From the NCBI RefSeq assembly GCF_016185115.1, contig NZ_JACPOF010000020.1, forward strand, positions 248,001-312,000: a stretch of 64,000 nucleotides of DNA, in the 5' to 3' direction. The position numbers and the translations under genes were made by a program. The notes beneath the pieces were generated by a model. It did no database searches. It saw only the letters and a program-made list of their open reading frames with translations, and had not been told where the DNA came from. Source of the stretch: Polaromonas sp. (lineage in GTDB: Bacteria > Pseudomonadota > Gammaproteobacteria > Burkholderiales > Burkholderiaceae_C). Positions 28,229 through 38,239 of the stretch are shown here, piece by piece (within the stretch, counting starts at the first letter, position 1; each line of letters starts with the position of its first letter).

Positions 28229-28630
28229 CTAGCGATTGAAATAATCCAGCGCTAACTTGCCCGCAATGCTGGCCACACCGCTCACCAGCGTGCCCCAGGC
28301 CATATCCAGAATGCTCAGGCCGACTGGCCAGTTTTTCAGCACCGCCATACAGGTCAGGTCATAAGCCGCATAGGCAAAAAAACCGAACAGCGCACCAAGC
28401 ACGGCTACGCGCATGAGGCTGGCAGTTTCAACGGGCAGGACCGCAAAAATCATCAGTCCGATGGGGAACAGCAGATAAAAAGCCGCAGCAGCCACCAGGT
28501 TGGGTGATTCAGCCAGGTGCTCGGCCATGCCCTGCTGGTACCAGGAGACGGCAATCACGCGCAGCCAGACCATGTCGATAATGAACATGGTCAGAAAAAC
28601 GGCGAGGTAAACGCCTGCGTACTTCAACAT
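28229..28630 (-). CDS. DUF2177 family membrane protein
   Basis: A 133-residue protein with about four transmembrane helices. It starts MLKYAGVYLAVFLTMFIIDMVWL and contains FGFFAYAAYDLTCMAVLKNWP, both typical of the DUF2177 family. Function is unknown; relatives are small inner-membrane proteins sometimes near photosynthesis or steroid genes. The upstream neighbour on the same strand is a 69-residue hypothetical gene 20 bases away, so they may be co-transcribed. Confidence 0.85.
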   Translation of the reverse strand: MLKYAGVYLAVFLTMFIIDMVWLRVIAVSWYQQGMAEHLAESPNLVAAAAFYLLFPIGLMIFAVLPVETASLMRVAVLGALFGFFAYAAYDLTCMAVLKNWPVGLSILDMAWGTLVSGVASIAGKLALDYFNR

Positions 28631-28650
28631 GGGCCGCTCCGGTATATGGA

Positions 28651-28860
28651 TTAGCCGCGGGTGTACGGCGTCTCTGGAATGTACTTGTTCTTTGTGCCCT
28701 GCAATTCGTCAGAGGGCTCAGCGTCGGGCTGGGGAACGGGCACCGTCTTGTTGGTGCCTTGCTGCCCAAAGGCGGCGCTCGCGCCCCTGGCGCTTGTTTT
28801 TTCTTCTTCAGGGGCGGGAAGCGTCCCCGATGAGGTTGATTTGGAGGGTGGTTTGGCCAT
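28651..28860 (-). CDS. Small hydrophilic hypothetical protein
   Basis: A 69-residue, disordered-looking, Pro/Ser/Lys-rich product, MAKPPSKSTSSGTLPAPEEE onward, with no transmembrane segment and no family that I recognise. The ATG has GAGG seven bases upstream, and it lies tightly between two same-strand frames (6 and 20 bases), which favours real coding. A function cannot be given. Confidence 0.45.
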   Translation of the reverse strand: MAKPPSKSTSSGTLPAPEEEKTSARGASAAFGQQGTNKTVPVPQPDAEPSDELQGTKNKYIPETPYTRG

Positions 28861-28866
28861 AAGCCC

Positions 28867-29082
28867 TCAGGTCACAAAGCTGCTGGCCAGCTGGTCGCGG
28901 CTGGCCGATTCGGCCGGATGGCCTGAACCGTGTTTGGCGGTGAACGGCCAGGGGTGGGCAGACAGGCGTTTCACTGTCTTGACGCTTGCCAGTACGTCGC
29001 CCTGGAAAGCGCTGGAGTGGAATTCGTGCGCTTGTGTGCCGGCTGAAGCGCCCCGCACATTGTTCAAATCGAATAAGACCAT
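28867..29082 (-). CDS. Small hypothetical protein
   Basis: A 71-residue frame beginning MVLFDLNNVRGASAGTQAHE and ending LASSFVT. It ends six bases before the next small gene. The ribosome site is weak. The composition (FDLNNVRG, GDVLASVKTVKRL) looks protein-like, but I recognise no family. A longer frame in another register (28808-29191) overlaps it and looks less natural. Low certainty. Confidence 0.35.
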   Translation of the reverse strand: MVLFDLNNVRGASAGTQAHEFHSSAFQGDVLASVKTVKRLSAHPWPFTAKHGSGHPAESASRDQLASSFVT

Positions 29083-29282
29083 CGTTGCTGCCCCAATCAG
29101 TGCCCGGCTGGGCTTTGTTGCTTGATTTACTGGATTGCAGCCGCCCTCCGGCAGCTTCTGTATTCACTCTATTCAGCTGCCACAAGGTCACAAGTCAGTC
29201 TTTTCTGAAGATTTCTGTAGGACAGCCAAAGCAGGCCACTCGCAACTGGCCGGCCCCGGCAGCACTGATTTTTACAGCCGGT

Positions 29283-29310
29283 CTTGAAACTGACACCAAA
29301 AGCCCCTATG
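29283..29310 (+). promoter_or_regulatory. Sigma32 heat-shock promoter of groESL
   Basis: CTTGAAA (29283-29289) and CCCCTATG (29303-29310), 13 bases apart, match the sigma32 -35 and -10 consensus (CTTGAAA, CCCCATnT). The start of transcription would fall at or just inside the CIRCE element. The rest of the 350-base gap from 29083 to 29432 holds only the leader of groES and no further gene. Confidence 0.8.
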
Positions 29311-29311
29311 A

Positions 29312-29338
29312 TTAGCACTCGACGGTTATGAGTGCTAA
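29312..29338. promoter_or_regulatory. CIRCE operator (HrcA binding site)
   Basis: TTAGCACTC, nine bases, GAGTGCTAA: an exact match to the CIRCE consensus. It overlaps the expected transcription start of groES, so HrcA bound here would block the sigma32 promoter. Dual HrcA and sigma32 control of groE is known in several betaproteobacteria. Confidence 0.97.
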
Positions 29339-29432
29339 CAAGCACCTCGAAACCTCAGATTGCCAAACGCCAGCTCGTCTGCAGTTGGCGCTTTTGATTC
29401 TTAAAACCATTGTTTAAAAACAAGGAGCTCTC

Positions 29433-29723
29433 ATGAAACTTCGCCCATTGCACGACCGTGTGATCGTCAAACGCGTTGAAAACGAAACCAAAACCGCTTC
29501 CGGCATCGTCATTCCTGACAGCGCCGCTGAAAAGCCGGACCAGGGCGAAATCCTGGCTGTTGGCCCAGGCAAGAAGAACGACAAGGGCGAAATTCAGCCC
29601 GTCGGCGTCAAGGTTGGTGACCGCGTCCTGTTTGGCAAATACAGCGGCCAGACCGTCAAGGTCGATGGCGATGAGTTGCTGGTCATGAAAGAAGAAGACC
29701 TCTTCGCCGTTGTCGAAAAATAA
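29433..29723 (+). CDS. groES: Co-chaperonin GroES
   Basis: A 96-residue heptameric lid for Gro[22 protein letters not shown] is the canonical start, and [20 protein letters not shown] holds the mobile loop that contacts GroEL. AAGGAGCTCTC precedes the ATG. It is followed by groEL after 64 bases and controlled by the CIRCE/sigma32 region upstream. Confidence 0.98.
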   Translation: MKLRPLHDRVIVKRVENETKTASGIVIPDSAAEKPDQGEILAVGPGKKNDKGEIQPVGVKVGDRVLFGKYSGQTVKVDGDELLVMKEEDLFAVVEK

Positions 29724-29778
29724 AGCGCCTTCGCTTTCCTTCTCTACAACCCGGTTATCAGTTTTAAAAATTTTTTAG

Positions 29779-31446
<1,668 letters not shown>

Positions 31447-31506
31447 TTGCCTGCGGACTTACCGGGGATTTATCTCCGGTTCAAGCCCGCAACCGGCCAA
31501 AAAGCC

Positions 31507-31543
31507 AAAAGGGCTGCAGCGCTTTCGCGTTGCAGCCCTTTTT
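31507..31543 (+). terminator. Terminator of groESL
   Basis: AGGGCTGCAGCGC pairs with GCGTTGCAGCCCT (one wobble) around a short loop, followed by TTTTT. An outer pair, AACCGGCCA at 31491-31499 and TGGCCGGTT at 31550-31558, could extend the structure. Confidence 0.85.
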
Positions 31544-31573
31544 CATGGCTGGCCGGTTACGCCCGCTCAGGCC

Positions 31574-31744
31574 AAATGTTAAGTTATAAGTTAACATTGT
31601 TAATATGGAACTTAACATTTGGGCATTTTGAGGCTTTTCGGGCATCAAAATCGCCCCAAAAAGACCAAAAACAGGCCTTTTTAACCCTCAAATCAGGCTG
31701 CAGGCCAATAGATACGTGCGTGAGCAGCTATTAAATCTATAGCA
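31574..31744 (+). repeat. Dispersed intergenic repeat, copy A
   Basis: From 31599 to 31744 (146 bases) this aligns to 55115-55260 (also 146 bases). Over the last 50 bases, 40 are identical with no gap. The element starts with an inverted repeat (AAATGTTAAG at 31574, CTTAACATTT at 31611) and ends with a small hairpin (AGCTATTAAATCTATAGC). It fills the convergent gap between groEL and the NitT-type binding lipoprotein. Nothing else is seen in that 331-base gap besides the groESL terminator. Confidence 0.75.
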
Positions 31745-31777
31745 ATTCACACCTCGCACCCTCTCCCACCTGTACGC

Positions 31778-32773
31778 CTATCGCCCCGCCATGGACAGGG
31801 CACGCTCGTAGTACGAAAGATCAAGGTACTTGCCGGGGTCGGGTGCCTTGCCGCCCCACTGCCCTTCGATCTCGGCACGCAGGGCCAGCACATTGCGGAA
31901 ACCCTCCATGCTGAAGCGCGCATCGGTGGCCATACCAAAACCCGGCGTGTTCAGGGCGTCGTAGCTTTGCGCGGCAACGGCCGGCAGAAGCTTGAAGCGG
32001 TCTTCGAGCAGCTTGATCATCTCGGCGCGGTTGGCCGGGTTCATGGCGTAGCGCGTGCCTTCGATATAAGCGGCCATATAGCGCTCAAGCGCAGAAGCGT
32101 TGGCCGCCGCCCAGCTGCGCATTACGAATGAACCGCTGGCCTGGTAGGCGCCTGCCAGGTCGGTGGCGCGGCCCAGGCTTTTAATGCCGCGCTCACGAAC
32201 CGTGAATGAAAAAGGCGGGTTCACCATGCTGGCGGCCAGATCGGGATTGGCCACCATGGCTGCCGAGCGCCCCTGGGTGCCGCCTGCCAGCTTGAGTGTG
32301 TAATCACGCCCGTCGATGAGACCGTTGTTCTTGAGGATTTTGCGGCCCACCAGCGCATAGGCGGTGTTGGGCGCATCGACGGCGAGCGACTTGCCGCGGA
32401 TGTCGGCAAACGAATTGATGTCTGGCCGCACCATGAACTCGTTCATGCCGGAGTCGCCGCCCATCACGATGATCACGTCGTTCTTCGCCACCTCCACCAT
32501 GGCGACGGCGTTGTCGACGGCTGCAATGGCAATCTCGAATTTGCCTGCGGGCAGGCCGGCGCGCTGGGAGTCGGAGTCCGGCGTGTTCTGGATTTCAATG
32601 GCCAGATTGCGTTTGGCAAAAAAGCCCTTGTTGATGGCAGCCAGCAGAGGCAGGTTGCTGGAGCCGGGAAAGACGTTGACCCTGAGCGTGACCGGCGGTG
32701 GTGGCGGCGAGATGCAGCCAGAAAGAACCAGGCCAGCGAGAACGGCCGTGGCCGTGAAAATCCGACGATGCAT
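31778..32773 (-). CDS. ABC transporter substrate-binding lipoprotein, NitT/TauT (SsuA/THI5-like) type
   Basis: A 331-residue lipoprotein: signal peptide MHRRIFTATAVLAGLVLSGC with the lipobox at Cys20, then a Pro-rich linker. The type II binding fold is seen in NVFPGSSNLPLLAAINKGFF, KFEIAIAAVDNAVAMVEVA, SFADIRGKSLAVDAPNTAYA and LVGRKILKNNGL. Relatives bind sulfonates, nitrate or thiamine precursors. No permease or ATPase is nearby, and the ligand is unknown. Confidence 0.82.
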   Translation of the reverse strand: MHRRIFTATAVLAGLVLSGCISPPPPPVTLRVNVFPGSSNLPLLAAINKGFFAKRNLAIEIQNTPDSDSQRAGLPAGKFEIAIAAVDNAVAMVEVAKNDVIIVMGGDSGMNEFMVRPDINSFADIRGKSLAVDAPNTAYALVGRKILKNNGLIDGRDYTLKLAGGTQGRSAAMVANPDLAASMVNPPFSFTVRERGIKSLGRATDLAGAYQASGSFVMRSWAAANASALERYMAAYIEGTRYAMNPANRAEMIKLLEDRFKLLPAVAAQSYDALNTPGFGMATDARFSMEGFRNVLALRAEIEGQWGGKAPDPGKYLDLSYYERALSMAGR

Positions 32774-32866
32774 GCTTTGTCTCCTGCGTTGTAATCTTTA
32801 GCTATCTAAGCATTGTGGAGCGCGAGGCTGAGCGTCGCCATACTGGTTTACCACGCAGGGCGTTCC

Positions 32867-32901
32867 AATAAAAAAGGCCGCAACGCTTTGACGCTGCAGC
32901 C
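32867..32901 (-). terminator. Terminator downstream of the DUF805 gene
   Basis: On the minus strand GGCTGCAGCG, loop TCAAAG, CGTTGCGGCC (two non-Watson-Crick pairs) is followed by TTTTTTATT, about 40 bases past the DUF805 stop. Confidence 0.65.
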
Positions 32902-32937
32902 TTGATGCTGGCCGCTCTCAGCGGCCGCAAGCCTTGC

Positions 32938-33297
32938 CTATACGCTGCCCGGCGAGCCGTCAGTTATGGCACGGGCCGGTCCATCGCCATGGACGTTGGG
33001 GCCTTCTGAAGGCTGGACAAACCAGTACAGCAAGACGAACCAGCCAATGCCGGTGAGCAACAGCAACTGCCACCAGCCCGTACGGCCGATATCGTGAAGG
33101 CGACGGGCACCGACTGACAGAAGCGGGACAAGCAGCGCCAGGGACAGGATCATGTTCAATATGTCGCTGACAGACGCAGCGACACCCAGCAACACAAACG
33201 CAAACAGCTCAAACCACCAGAATTCCGGGCGCGATGCGCGGCCCGAGAAGTTGGCGTACTTGCTGAAACACGTGGAAATGGCCTGGCCGAAATTCAT
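32938..33297 (-). CDS. DUF805 family membrane protein
   Basis: A 119-residue inner-membrane protein. The start MNFGQAISTCFSKYANFSGR at 33297 has GAGGAGGAG upstream; a longer upstream frame is not supported. The conserved DUF805 pattern is visible: F-S-GRASRPEFWWFELF, then three to four helices, and ARRLHDIGRTGWWQLL between helices. Its role is unknown. Neighbours give no clue. Confidence 0.88.
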   Translation of the reverse strand: MNFGQAISTCFSKYANFSGRASRPEFWWFELFAFVLLGVAASVSDILNMILSLALLVPLLSVGARRLHDIGRTGWWQLLLLTGIGWFVLLYWFVQPSEGPNVHGDGPARAITDGSPGSV

Positions 33298-33456
33298 GTG
33301 ACTCTCCTCCTCAGGATGTGTGCGGGGTGGATTCCCCACCGCATGATAAGCCGCGGGCACAAGGTGCCCGATCAGACGCTACCTGGCAGGCGACATGGCG
33401 GCAGTGGCCGTTCCGGCAGGGTGCAGCCTGACCGGGATTCCCATCCGCAAATCTTT

Positions 33457-33912
33457 TCAAGCGCTCAAGGGGCGGGAGCCCGCCTGTCGAACGGGTGATG
33501 GATTTGCAGGGGGAGCTGCGGGATATTGTGGAAGGCCGTCATGAAGCGGCCACCAGCTGGCCTTGTCCGCCACATAAGCATTGAAGGCCAGGTGCGCACT
33601 GACAGGTTCAGACAGCAAACCGGCACGAATGCGAACCACGCCAGGCACGGCTGCCCGCCTGCTGAAAACCGGCGAACCGCATGTCCGGCAAAAAGCGCGC
33701 ACCTTGCCGGGTGAGGATTCATAAAGCTGCAACAAGTCTTCGCCCGACTGGAAGCTCAGGTTGGCAGTTGGAACAGGAATATTGGTGCCCACCGGGCCGC
33801 CTTGCGCGTGCCGGCACTGCGAACAGTGGCACACCTGGATTGGCGCCAGTTCACCTGCGATGGTGAAGCGAATGCCTTTGCAAAGGCATGAACCGTGATG
33901 TGTGCTGCTCAT
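33457..33912 (-). CDS. GFA family protein (CENP-V/glutathione-dependent formaldehyde-activating fold)
   Basis: A 151-residue zinc protein. The Cys ligands are in GSCLCKGI, VCHCSQCRHAQG and FCRTCGSPVF, which matches the GFA pattern, with GTNIPVP between. GGAG stands nine bases before the ATG at 33912. Members include S-hydroxymethylglutathione-related proteins, but most are uncharacterised, and no formaldehyde-detoxification gene is nearby. The enzymatic role should not be assumed. Confidence 0.85.
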   Translation of the reverse strand: MSSTHHGSCLCKGIRFTIAGELAPIQVCHCSQCRHAQGGPVGTNIPVPTANLSFQSGEDLLQLYESSPGKVRAFCRTCGSPVFSRRAAVPGVVRIRAGLLSEPVSAHLAFNAYVADKASWWPLHDGLPQYPAAPPANPSPVRQAGSRPLSA

Positions 33913-33972
33913 GGTTTTCTCCATCATGGCAAAAATGGCAACAGGGCGGACCCCATGCCCAAAAAGCAGAAG

Positions 33973-35517
33973 CTAGCGAAGGCGCTGCAGCAACCCGGCG
34001 GTGGAAGCATCAAGACCGCCCACGTCGCCGCTCTTGAGGCGCGGCTCTATGTCTTTGGCCAGCACCTTGCCAAGCTCCACGCCCCACTGGTCAAAGCTGT
34101 TGATGCCCCAGATGGCGCCGCTGACAAATACGCGGTGCTCCTGCAGGGCAAGTAGCGCACCGAGGCTGGCGGGGCTTAATTCATCGAGCAGTAAAAAGGT
34201 GCTGGGCCGATTCCCCGGGAAGTTCTTGTGGCCTCCCTCATCTGTTTTCCCGACCATCAGGGCTTGCGCCTGGGCCAGCACATTGGCGAGCAGCTTGTCG
34301 TGATGCCCCTTGAGGCCGGACATGGGTTTCCTGACGGCAATGAATTCAACCGGCACGACCGCCGTACCCTGGTGCAGCATCTGGAAGTAGGCATGCTGGC
34401 CATTGGTGCCGGGCTCGCCCCAGAGTACAGGGGAGGTGTCAAACGGCAGCGGCTGCCCCTGGGCATCCACCCGTTTGCCGTTGCTTTCCATTTCCAGCTG
34501 CTGCAGGTAGGCGGGCAGGCGGCGCAAGGCGCTGCTGTAAGGCGCAATGCTGCGGCTTGCGAAGCAATGAAAGTTGCGGTACCAGACATCCAGCAGGCCC
34601 AGACGTACCGGCAGGTTTTGCGCCAGTGGGGCTTCGCGGAAATGCTCGTCCATCGCATGCGCACCGGCCAGGAAATCCCTGAAGCCCTGGGCTCCAATCG
34701 CGATGGCAATCGGCAGGCCAATCGCCGACCAGAGCGAATACCGGCCACCAACCCAGTCCCAGAACCCCAAGGTGGTGGTGATGCCGAAATCTTTGGCGCC
34801 GCTGACATTGCTGGTCAAGGCAGCGAAGTGGCGGCTTACATCCTTGCCGCCGCCAGCTTCAAACCATGACTTCGCCGACTGCGCATTGGTCATGGTTTCG
34901 GCGGTGGTGAAGGTCTTGGACGCGATCAGGAACAGGGTGTTCTGCGGCCTGAGCCGGGCCAGCACCTCGGCCAGTTCTTCGCCATCGACGTTGGAGACAA
35001 AGTGAAAACGTTTGCCCCCGATGGCGTATTCGGCCAGCGCCAGCACGGCCATCTGCGGGCCGAGGTCAGAGCCGCCAATCCCGATGTTGACGATGTCGGT
35101 GATGGCAGCGTCAGCGCGCACTTCTTCTGCATACCCGAGCATGGCGTCCAGCGTGGCATGAACCTGCGCCAGGTCGCCGGACATGCCTGGCGCAGCAGGG
35201 CTGCGCAGCAGGAAGTGTTTGACCGCACGGTCTTCGGTGCTGTTGATGTGTGCGCCCGCAAACATGGCATCGCGGTGCTGCTCAAGCCCGCATTCACGCG
35301 CCAGTTCAAGCAACAGCTGTTCTGTGGCCTGGTCGATGCGGTTTTTGGAGAGGTCTGCAAACACATGCGGGGCCTGCTGGCTGAAGGCCTCAAAACGCTG
35401 CGCATCGGCCGCGAAAGCGTCACGCAAATCCAGGTTTTTGCCCGCCGATGCGTACAGTGCCTGCAGCCTGGGCCAGGCGGGGGTACGGTCGCAGCGTGCG
35501 CGTGAAATCAACCCCAT
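33973..35517 (-). CDS. pgi: Glucose-6-phosphate isomerase
   Basis: Interconverts glucose-6-phosphate and fructose-6-phosphate. The 514-residue product has NIGIGGSDLGPQMAVLAL, SKTFTTAETMTNA, the signature GFWDWVGGRYSLWSAIGLP, GEPGTNGQHAYFQMLHQG (catalytic Glu/His region) and GINSFDQWGVELGKVLA. It begins two bases after the tal stop, so tal-pgi form one operon facing zwf-hexR across the intergenic region. Confidence 0.97.
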   Translation of the reverse strand: MGLISRARCDRTPAWPRLQALYASAGKNLDLRDAFAADAQRFEAFSQQAPHVFADLSKNRIDQATEQLLLELARECGLEQHRDAMFAGAHINSTEDRAVKHFLLRSPAAPGMSGDLAQVHATLDAMLGYAEEVRADAAITDIVNIGIGGSDLGPQMAVLALAEYAIGGKRFHFVSNVDGEELAEVLARLRPQNTLFLIASKTFTTAETMTNAQSAKSWFEAGGGKDVSRHFAALTSNVSGAKDFGITTTLGFWDWVGGRYSLWSAIGLPIAIAIGAQGFRDFLAGAHAMDEHFREAPLAQNLPVRLGLLDVWYRNFHCFASRSIAPYSSALRRLPAYLQQLEMESNGKRVDAQGQPLPFDTSPVLWGEPGTNGQHAYFQMLHQGTAVVPVEFIAVRKPMSGLKGHHDKLLANVLAQAQALMVGKTDEGGHKNFPGNRPSTFLLLDELSPASLGALLALQEHRVFVSGAIWGINSFDQWGVELGKVLAKDIEPRLKSGDVGGLDASTAGLLQRLR

Positions 35518-35519
35518 GC

Positions 35520-36467
35520 TCAGGCGGCCAGCATCAGCTGTTCAAGCTTCACGGCATCGGCAGCGAAGGCGCGAATCCCCTCGGCGAGTTTTTCGGTGGC
35601 CATGGCGTCCTGGTTGAGGGCATAGCGAAAGCCGGCTTCATCGAAATTGGCGGCAGGGAGGTCCATGGCCTTGGCTGCGTCTGCATCCAGCGCTTTGGCC
35701 AGAGGCGCCTCTGAGGCCGCCAGTTGCGCCAGCAGCTCGGGGCTGATGGTGAGCAGGTCGCAACCGGCCAGCGCGGTGATTTGCCCGACGTTGCGAAAGC
35801 TCGCGCCCATGACCTCGGTGGCAATGCCGAAATGTTTGTAGTGGTTGAAAATCTCGCGCACCGATTTCACGCCGGGATCGTTGGCGCCAGACATTGCGGT
35901 TTCGTCCCAGGCTGCACCTGCGGATTTTTTATACCAGTCGTAAATGCGGCCGACGAAGGGCGAGATGAGCTGCACTTGCGCCTGACCGCAGGCGATGGCC
36001 TGGCAGAACGAAAACAGCAGGGTCAGGTTGGTGCGTATGCCGCGACGCTCCAGCTTTTCAGCAGCCTTGATGCCCTCCCAGGTGGCAGCGACCTTGATGA
36101 GCACGCGGTCGATGTGAATGCCTTCGGCCTGGTAGAGCTCGATGATACGTTCACCGCGTGTGTAGGTGGCATTGGCGTCAAAACTCAGGCGCGCATCAAC
36201 TTCAGTCGACACGCGGCCAGGCACGATGGAAAGGATCTCGCAGCCAAACCGCACCAGCAACCTGTCCATGATTTCATCGAGTGCCCTGCCCCGGAAACGT
36301 CCTACGGTGTCTGCCAGCAAGGGCTGGTAGTCGGCTTTCTGCACCGCCTTGAGAATCAGCGATGGATTGGTCGTGGCGTCCTGCGGCAAGAACTGCCCGA
36401 GCTGCCTGAAGTCGCCGGTGTCGGCGACGACGGTGGTGAATGTCTTGAGAGCGTCGAGTTGATTCAT
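35520..36467 (-). CDS. tal: Transaldolase
   Basis: A 315-residue class I aldolase of the non-oxidative pentose phosphate pathway. Key blocks are [32 protein letters not shown] (substrate site), [12 protein letters not shown] and [19 protein letters not shown] with the Schiff-base lysine. It is the first gene of tal-pgi and divergent from zwf, which places three hexose-phosphate enzymes and a sugar-phosphate regulator at one locus. Confidence 0.97.
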   Translation of the reverse strand: MNQLDALKTFTTVVADTGDFRQLGQFLPQDATTNPSLILKAVQKADYQPLLADTVGRFRGRALDEIMDRLLVRFGCEILSIVPGRVSTEVDARLSFDANATYTRGERIIELYQAEGIHIDRVLIKVAATWEGIKAAEKLERRGIRTNLTLLFSFCQAIACGQAQVQLISPFVGRIYDWYKKSAGAAWDETAMSGANDPGVKSVREIFNHYKHFGIATEVMGASFRNVGQITALAGCDLLTISPELLAQLAASEAPLAKALDADAAKAMDLPAANFDEAGFRYALNQDAMATEKLAEGIRAFAADAVKLEQLMLAA

Positions 36468-36546
36468 GGCGAAGAGTGTAGGGGGTGCCGGTCATGCCTG
36501 ATGTCAGCAGAGTGCGTGTGTGAGTTACCATTATGCCGAGCAATCA

Positions 36547-36561
36547 TGAAACTTTATTACA
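36547..36561. promoter_or_regulatory. Possible HexR operator between tal and zwf
   Basis: TGAAACTTTATTACA resembles the HexR box known from gammaproteobacteria (about TGTARTWWWATTACA); the right half matches better than the left. It lies in the divergent tal/zwf gap, and hexR is the second gene of the zwf operon. This is inference from resemblance and context. Confidence 0.35.
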
Positions 36562-36652
36562 AGATGCCTCCCACGACCGTGCTTGCCTGGGGCGGCCCTG
36601 CGCTGGGCACATCATGACCCCCACGCTTTTCATGTCATCGAAAGTCTGAAGC

Positions 36653-38107
36653 ATGAGTTTTGACCTGATTCTTTTTGGCGGTACGGGCGACCTGGTCTGG
36701 CGCAAGCTGATGCCTGCGCTGTTCCAGGCATTCCGCCACGGGTCTTTGCCCAAAGATGGCCGCATTGTTGGCGTCGCACGCGATGACCTGTCTGACGGGC
36801 AGTACCGGGCGCTGATCAAGTCGCGTTTTGATGCTGTCGAGCTGGCCAAACGCCCCAGCGAGGAAGAGTTCTCAAGATTTGCCGACCTGTTGTTTTACCT
36901 GCGCATGGACCTGTCAAACGCAGGCGATTACGCCAGGCTGGGCGCCAAACTGAAGGAACACAATGCGGATACGGTCGTGATGTACCTCGCGACCGCCCCT
37001 GCCCTGTTTACCGTGTTTTGCGAGCAGATTGCCGCCGCCGGCCTGGCCAGCCCGCAGATGCGTGTGGTGCTGGAAAAGCCGCTGGGCCACGACCTGCAGT
37101 CCAACCGCGCCATCAATGAAAGCGTGCGCAAGGTGTTCAGCGAGCGGCAGATCTTCCGCATCGACCATTACCTGGGCAAACCTTCGGTGCAAAACCTGTT
37201 TGCGCTTCGCTTTGGCAACGCCCTGTTTGAGCCGCTGTGGCGGCGCGAGACGATTGCAAATATCCAGATCACGATTGCAGAAGAACTGGGTATTGAAAAA
37301 CGTGGCGCCTTTTACGACAGCACAGGTGCCTTGCGTGACATGGTGCAGAACCACGCGCTGCAACTGCTGTGCGCCATCGGCATGGAGCCGCCCATCAACG
37401 CGCACGCCGACGCGATTCGCGACGAGAAACTCAAGGTTCTGCGATCACTGAAAGCCTGGACGCCCGAGACTCTGCGCCAGCACGTGATTCGCGGCCAGTA
37501 CTCCGCCGGCAACGTCGATGGAGCGCCCGCTGCGGCATACCGCCAGGAGGCCGGTGTGGACGCCGCCAGCAAGACCGAAACCTTTGTCGCCCTGCGCACG
37601 GAAATCGCCAACTGGCGCTGGGCCGGCGTGCCCTTTTACATACGCACCGGCAAGCGGCTGGCGGACAGGGCGGCGTACATCGAAGTGAACTTCAGGCCGG
37701 CGCCGCACGCCATCTTCAAGTCGCCCCTGGGTGCGGCCAACCGGCTGGTGATCCATCTTCAGCCCAAGGACGGGCTGGAACTCCATTTACTGGCGCAGGG
37801 CCAGGACAACCGGCGCACATCGCAAACGCTGTCGCCGGTACAGCTGGACCTCGACTTTGACAAACGCTTTGGCTCGGAACGCGTGGGGGCTTATGAACGC
37901 CTGCTGCTTGACGTCATCGACGGCAGGCTGAACCTGTTTGTACGCAGCGACGAACAGGAAGAAGCCTGGCGCTGGGTCGAGCCCATCATGGACAGCTGGA
38001 AGAACGATGCAGAAGGCCCGCGCCAGTATGCGGCGGGTACCTGGGGGCCGAGTGCGTCCAGTGCAATGATCGCCCGGGATGGCTTCTGCTGGACTGAAGA
38101 GTGTTAG
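36653..38107 (+). CDS. zwf: Glucose-6-phosphate 1-dehydrogenase
   Basis: First enzyme of the oxidative pentose phosphate and Entner-Doudoroff routes. The 484-residue protein has the N-terminal nucleotide site [20 protein letters not shown] and the active-site signature [22 protein letters not shown], then [17 protein letters not shown]. The start [10 protein letters not shown] follows a GAAG stretch. The 3' end runs into a GC-rich dispersed repeat, and hexR follows. Confidence 0.97.
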   Translation: MSFDLILFGGTGDLVWRKLMPALFQAFRHGSLPKDGRIVGVARDDLSDGQYRALIKSRFDAVELAKRPSEEEFSRFADLLFYLRMDLSNAGDYARLGAKLKEHNADTVVMYLATAPALFTVFCEQIAAAGLASPQMRVVLEKPLGHDLQSNRAINESVRKVFSERQIFRIDHYLGKPSVQNLFALRFGNALFEPLWRRETIANIQITIAEELGIEKRGAFYDSTGALRDMVQNHALQLLCAIGMEPPINAHADAIRDEKLKVLRSLKAWTPETLRQHVIRGQYSAGNVDGAPAAAYRQEAGVDAASKTETFVALRTEIANWRWAGVPFYIRTGKRLADRAAYIEVNFRPAPHAIFKSPLGAANRLVIHLQPKDGLELHLLAQGQDNRRTSQTLSPVQLDLDFDKRFGSERVGAYERLLLDVIDGRLNLFVRSDEQEEAWRWVEPIMDSWKNDAEGPRQYAAGTWGPSASSAMIARDGFCWTEEC

Positions 38108-38190
38108 CCCCCACGCTTGTCGCTTCGCGTACTGCGCTGCCCCCCGAGGGGGCCGCCCGCCTGTGGCCCGGCAAAGCCGGTTCCACGGCT
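38106..38190. repeat. GC-rich dispersed repeat between zwf and hexR
   Basis: AGCCCCCACG followed by a block with TCGCTTCGCGTACTGCGCTG, then CCCCCCGAGGGGGC. A related copy lies at 46743-46815. The element begins at the last bases of the zwf stop codon. The self-complementary C/G run could form a hairpin. I recall such elements as common at gene ends in Comamonadaceae; a database check is needed. Confidence 0.6.
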
Positions 38191-38239
38191 CGGACTTGCA
38201 TTGCGGGAACAGCATTGCCGGGGAACGGAGACCACACCC

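Noticed and set aside
28986..29315. 109-codon plus-strand frame upstream of groES
   Set aside because: It runs into the sigma32 promoter; the composition is not protein-like and there is no ribosome site.
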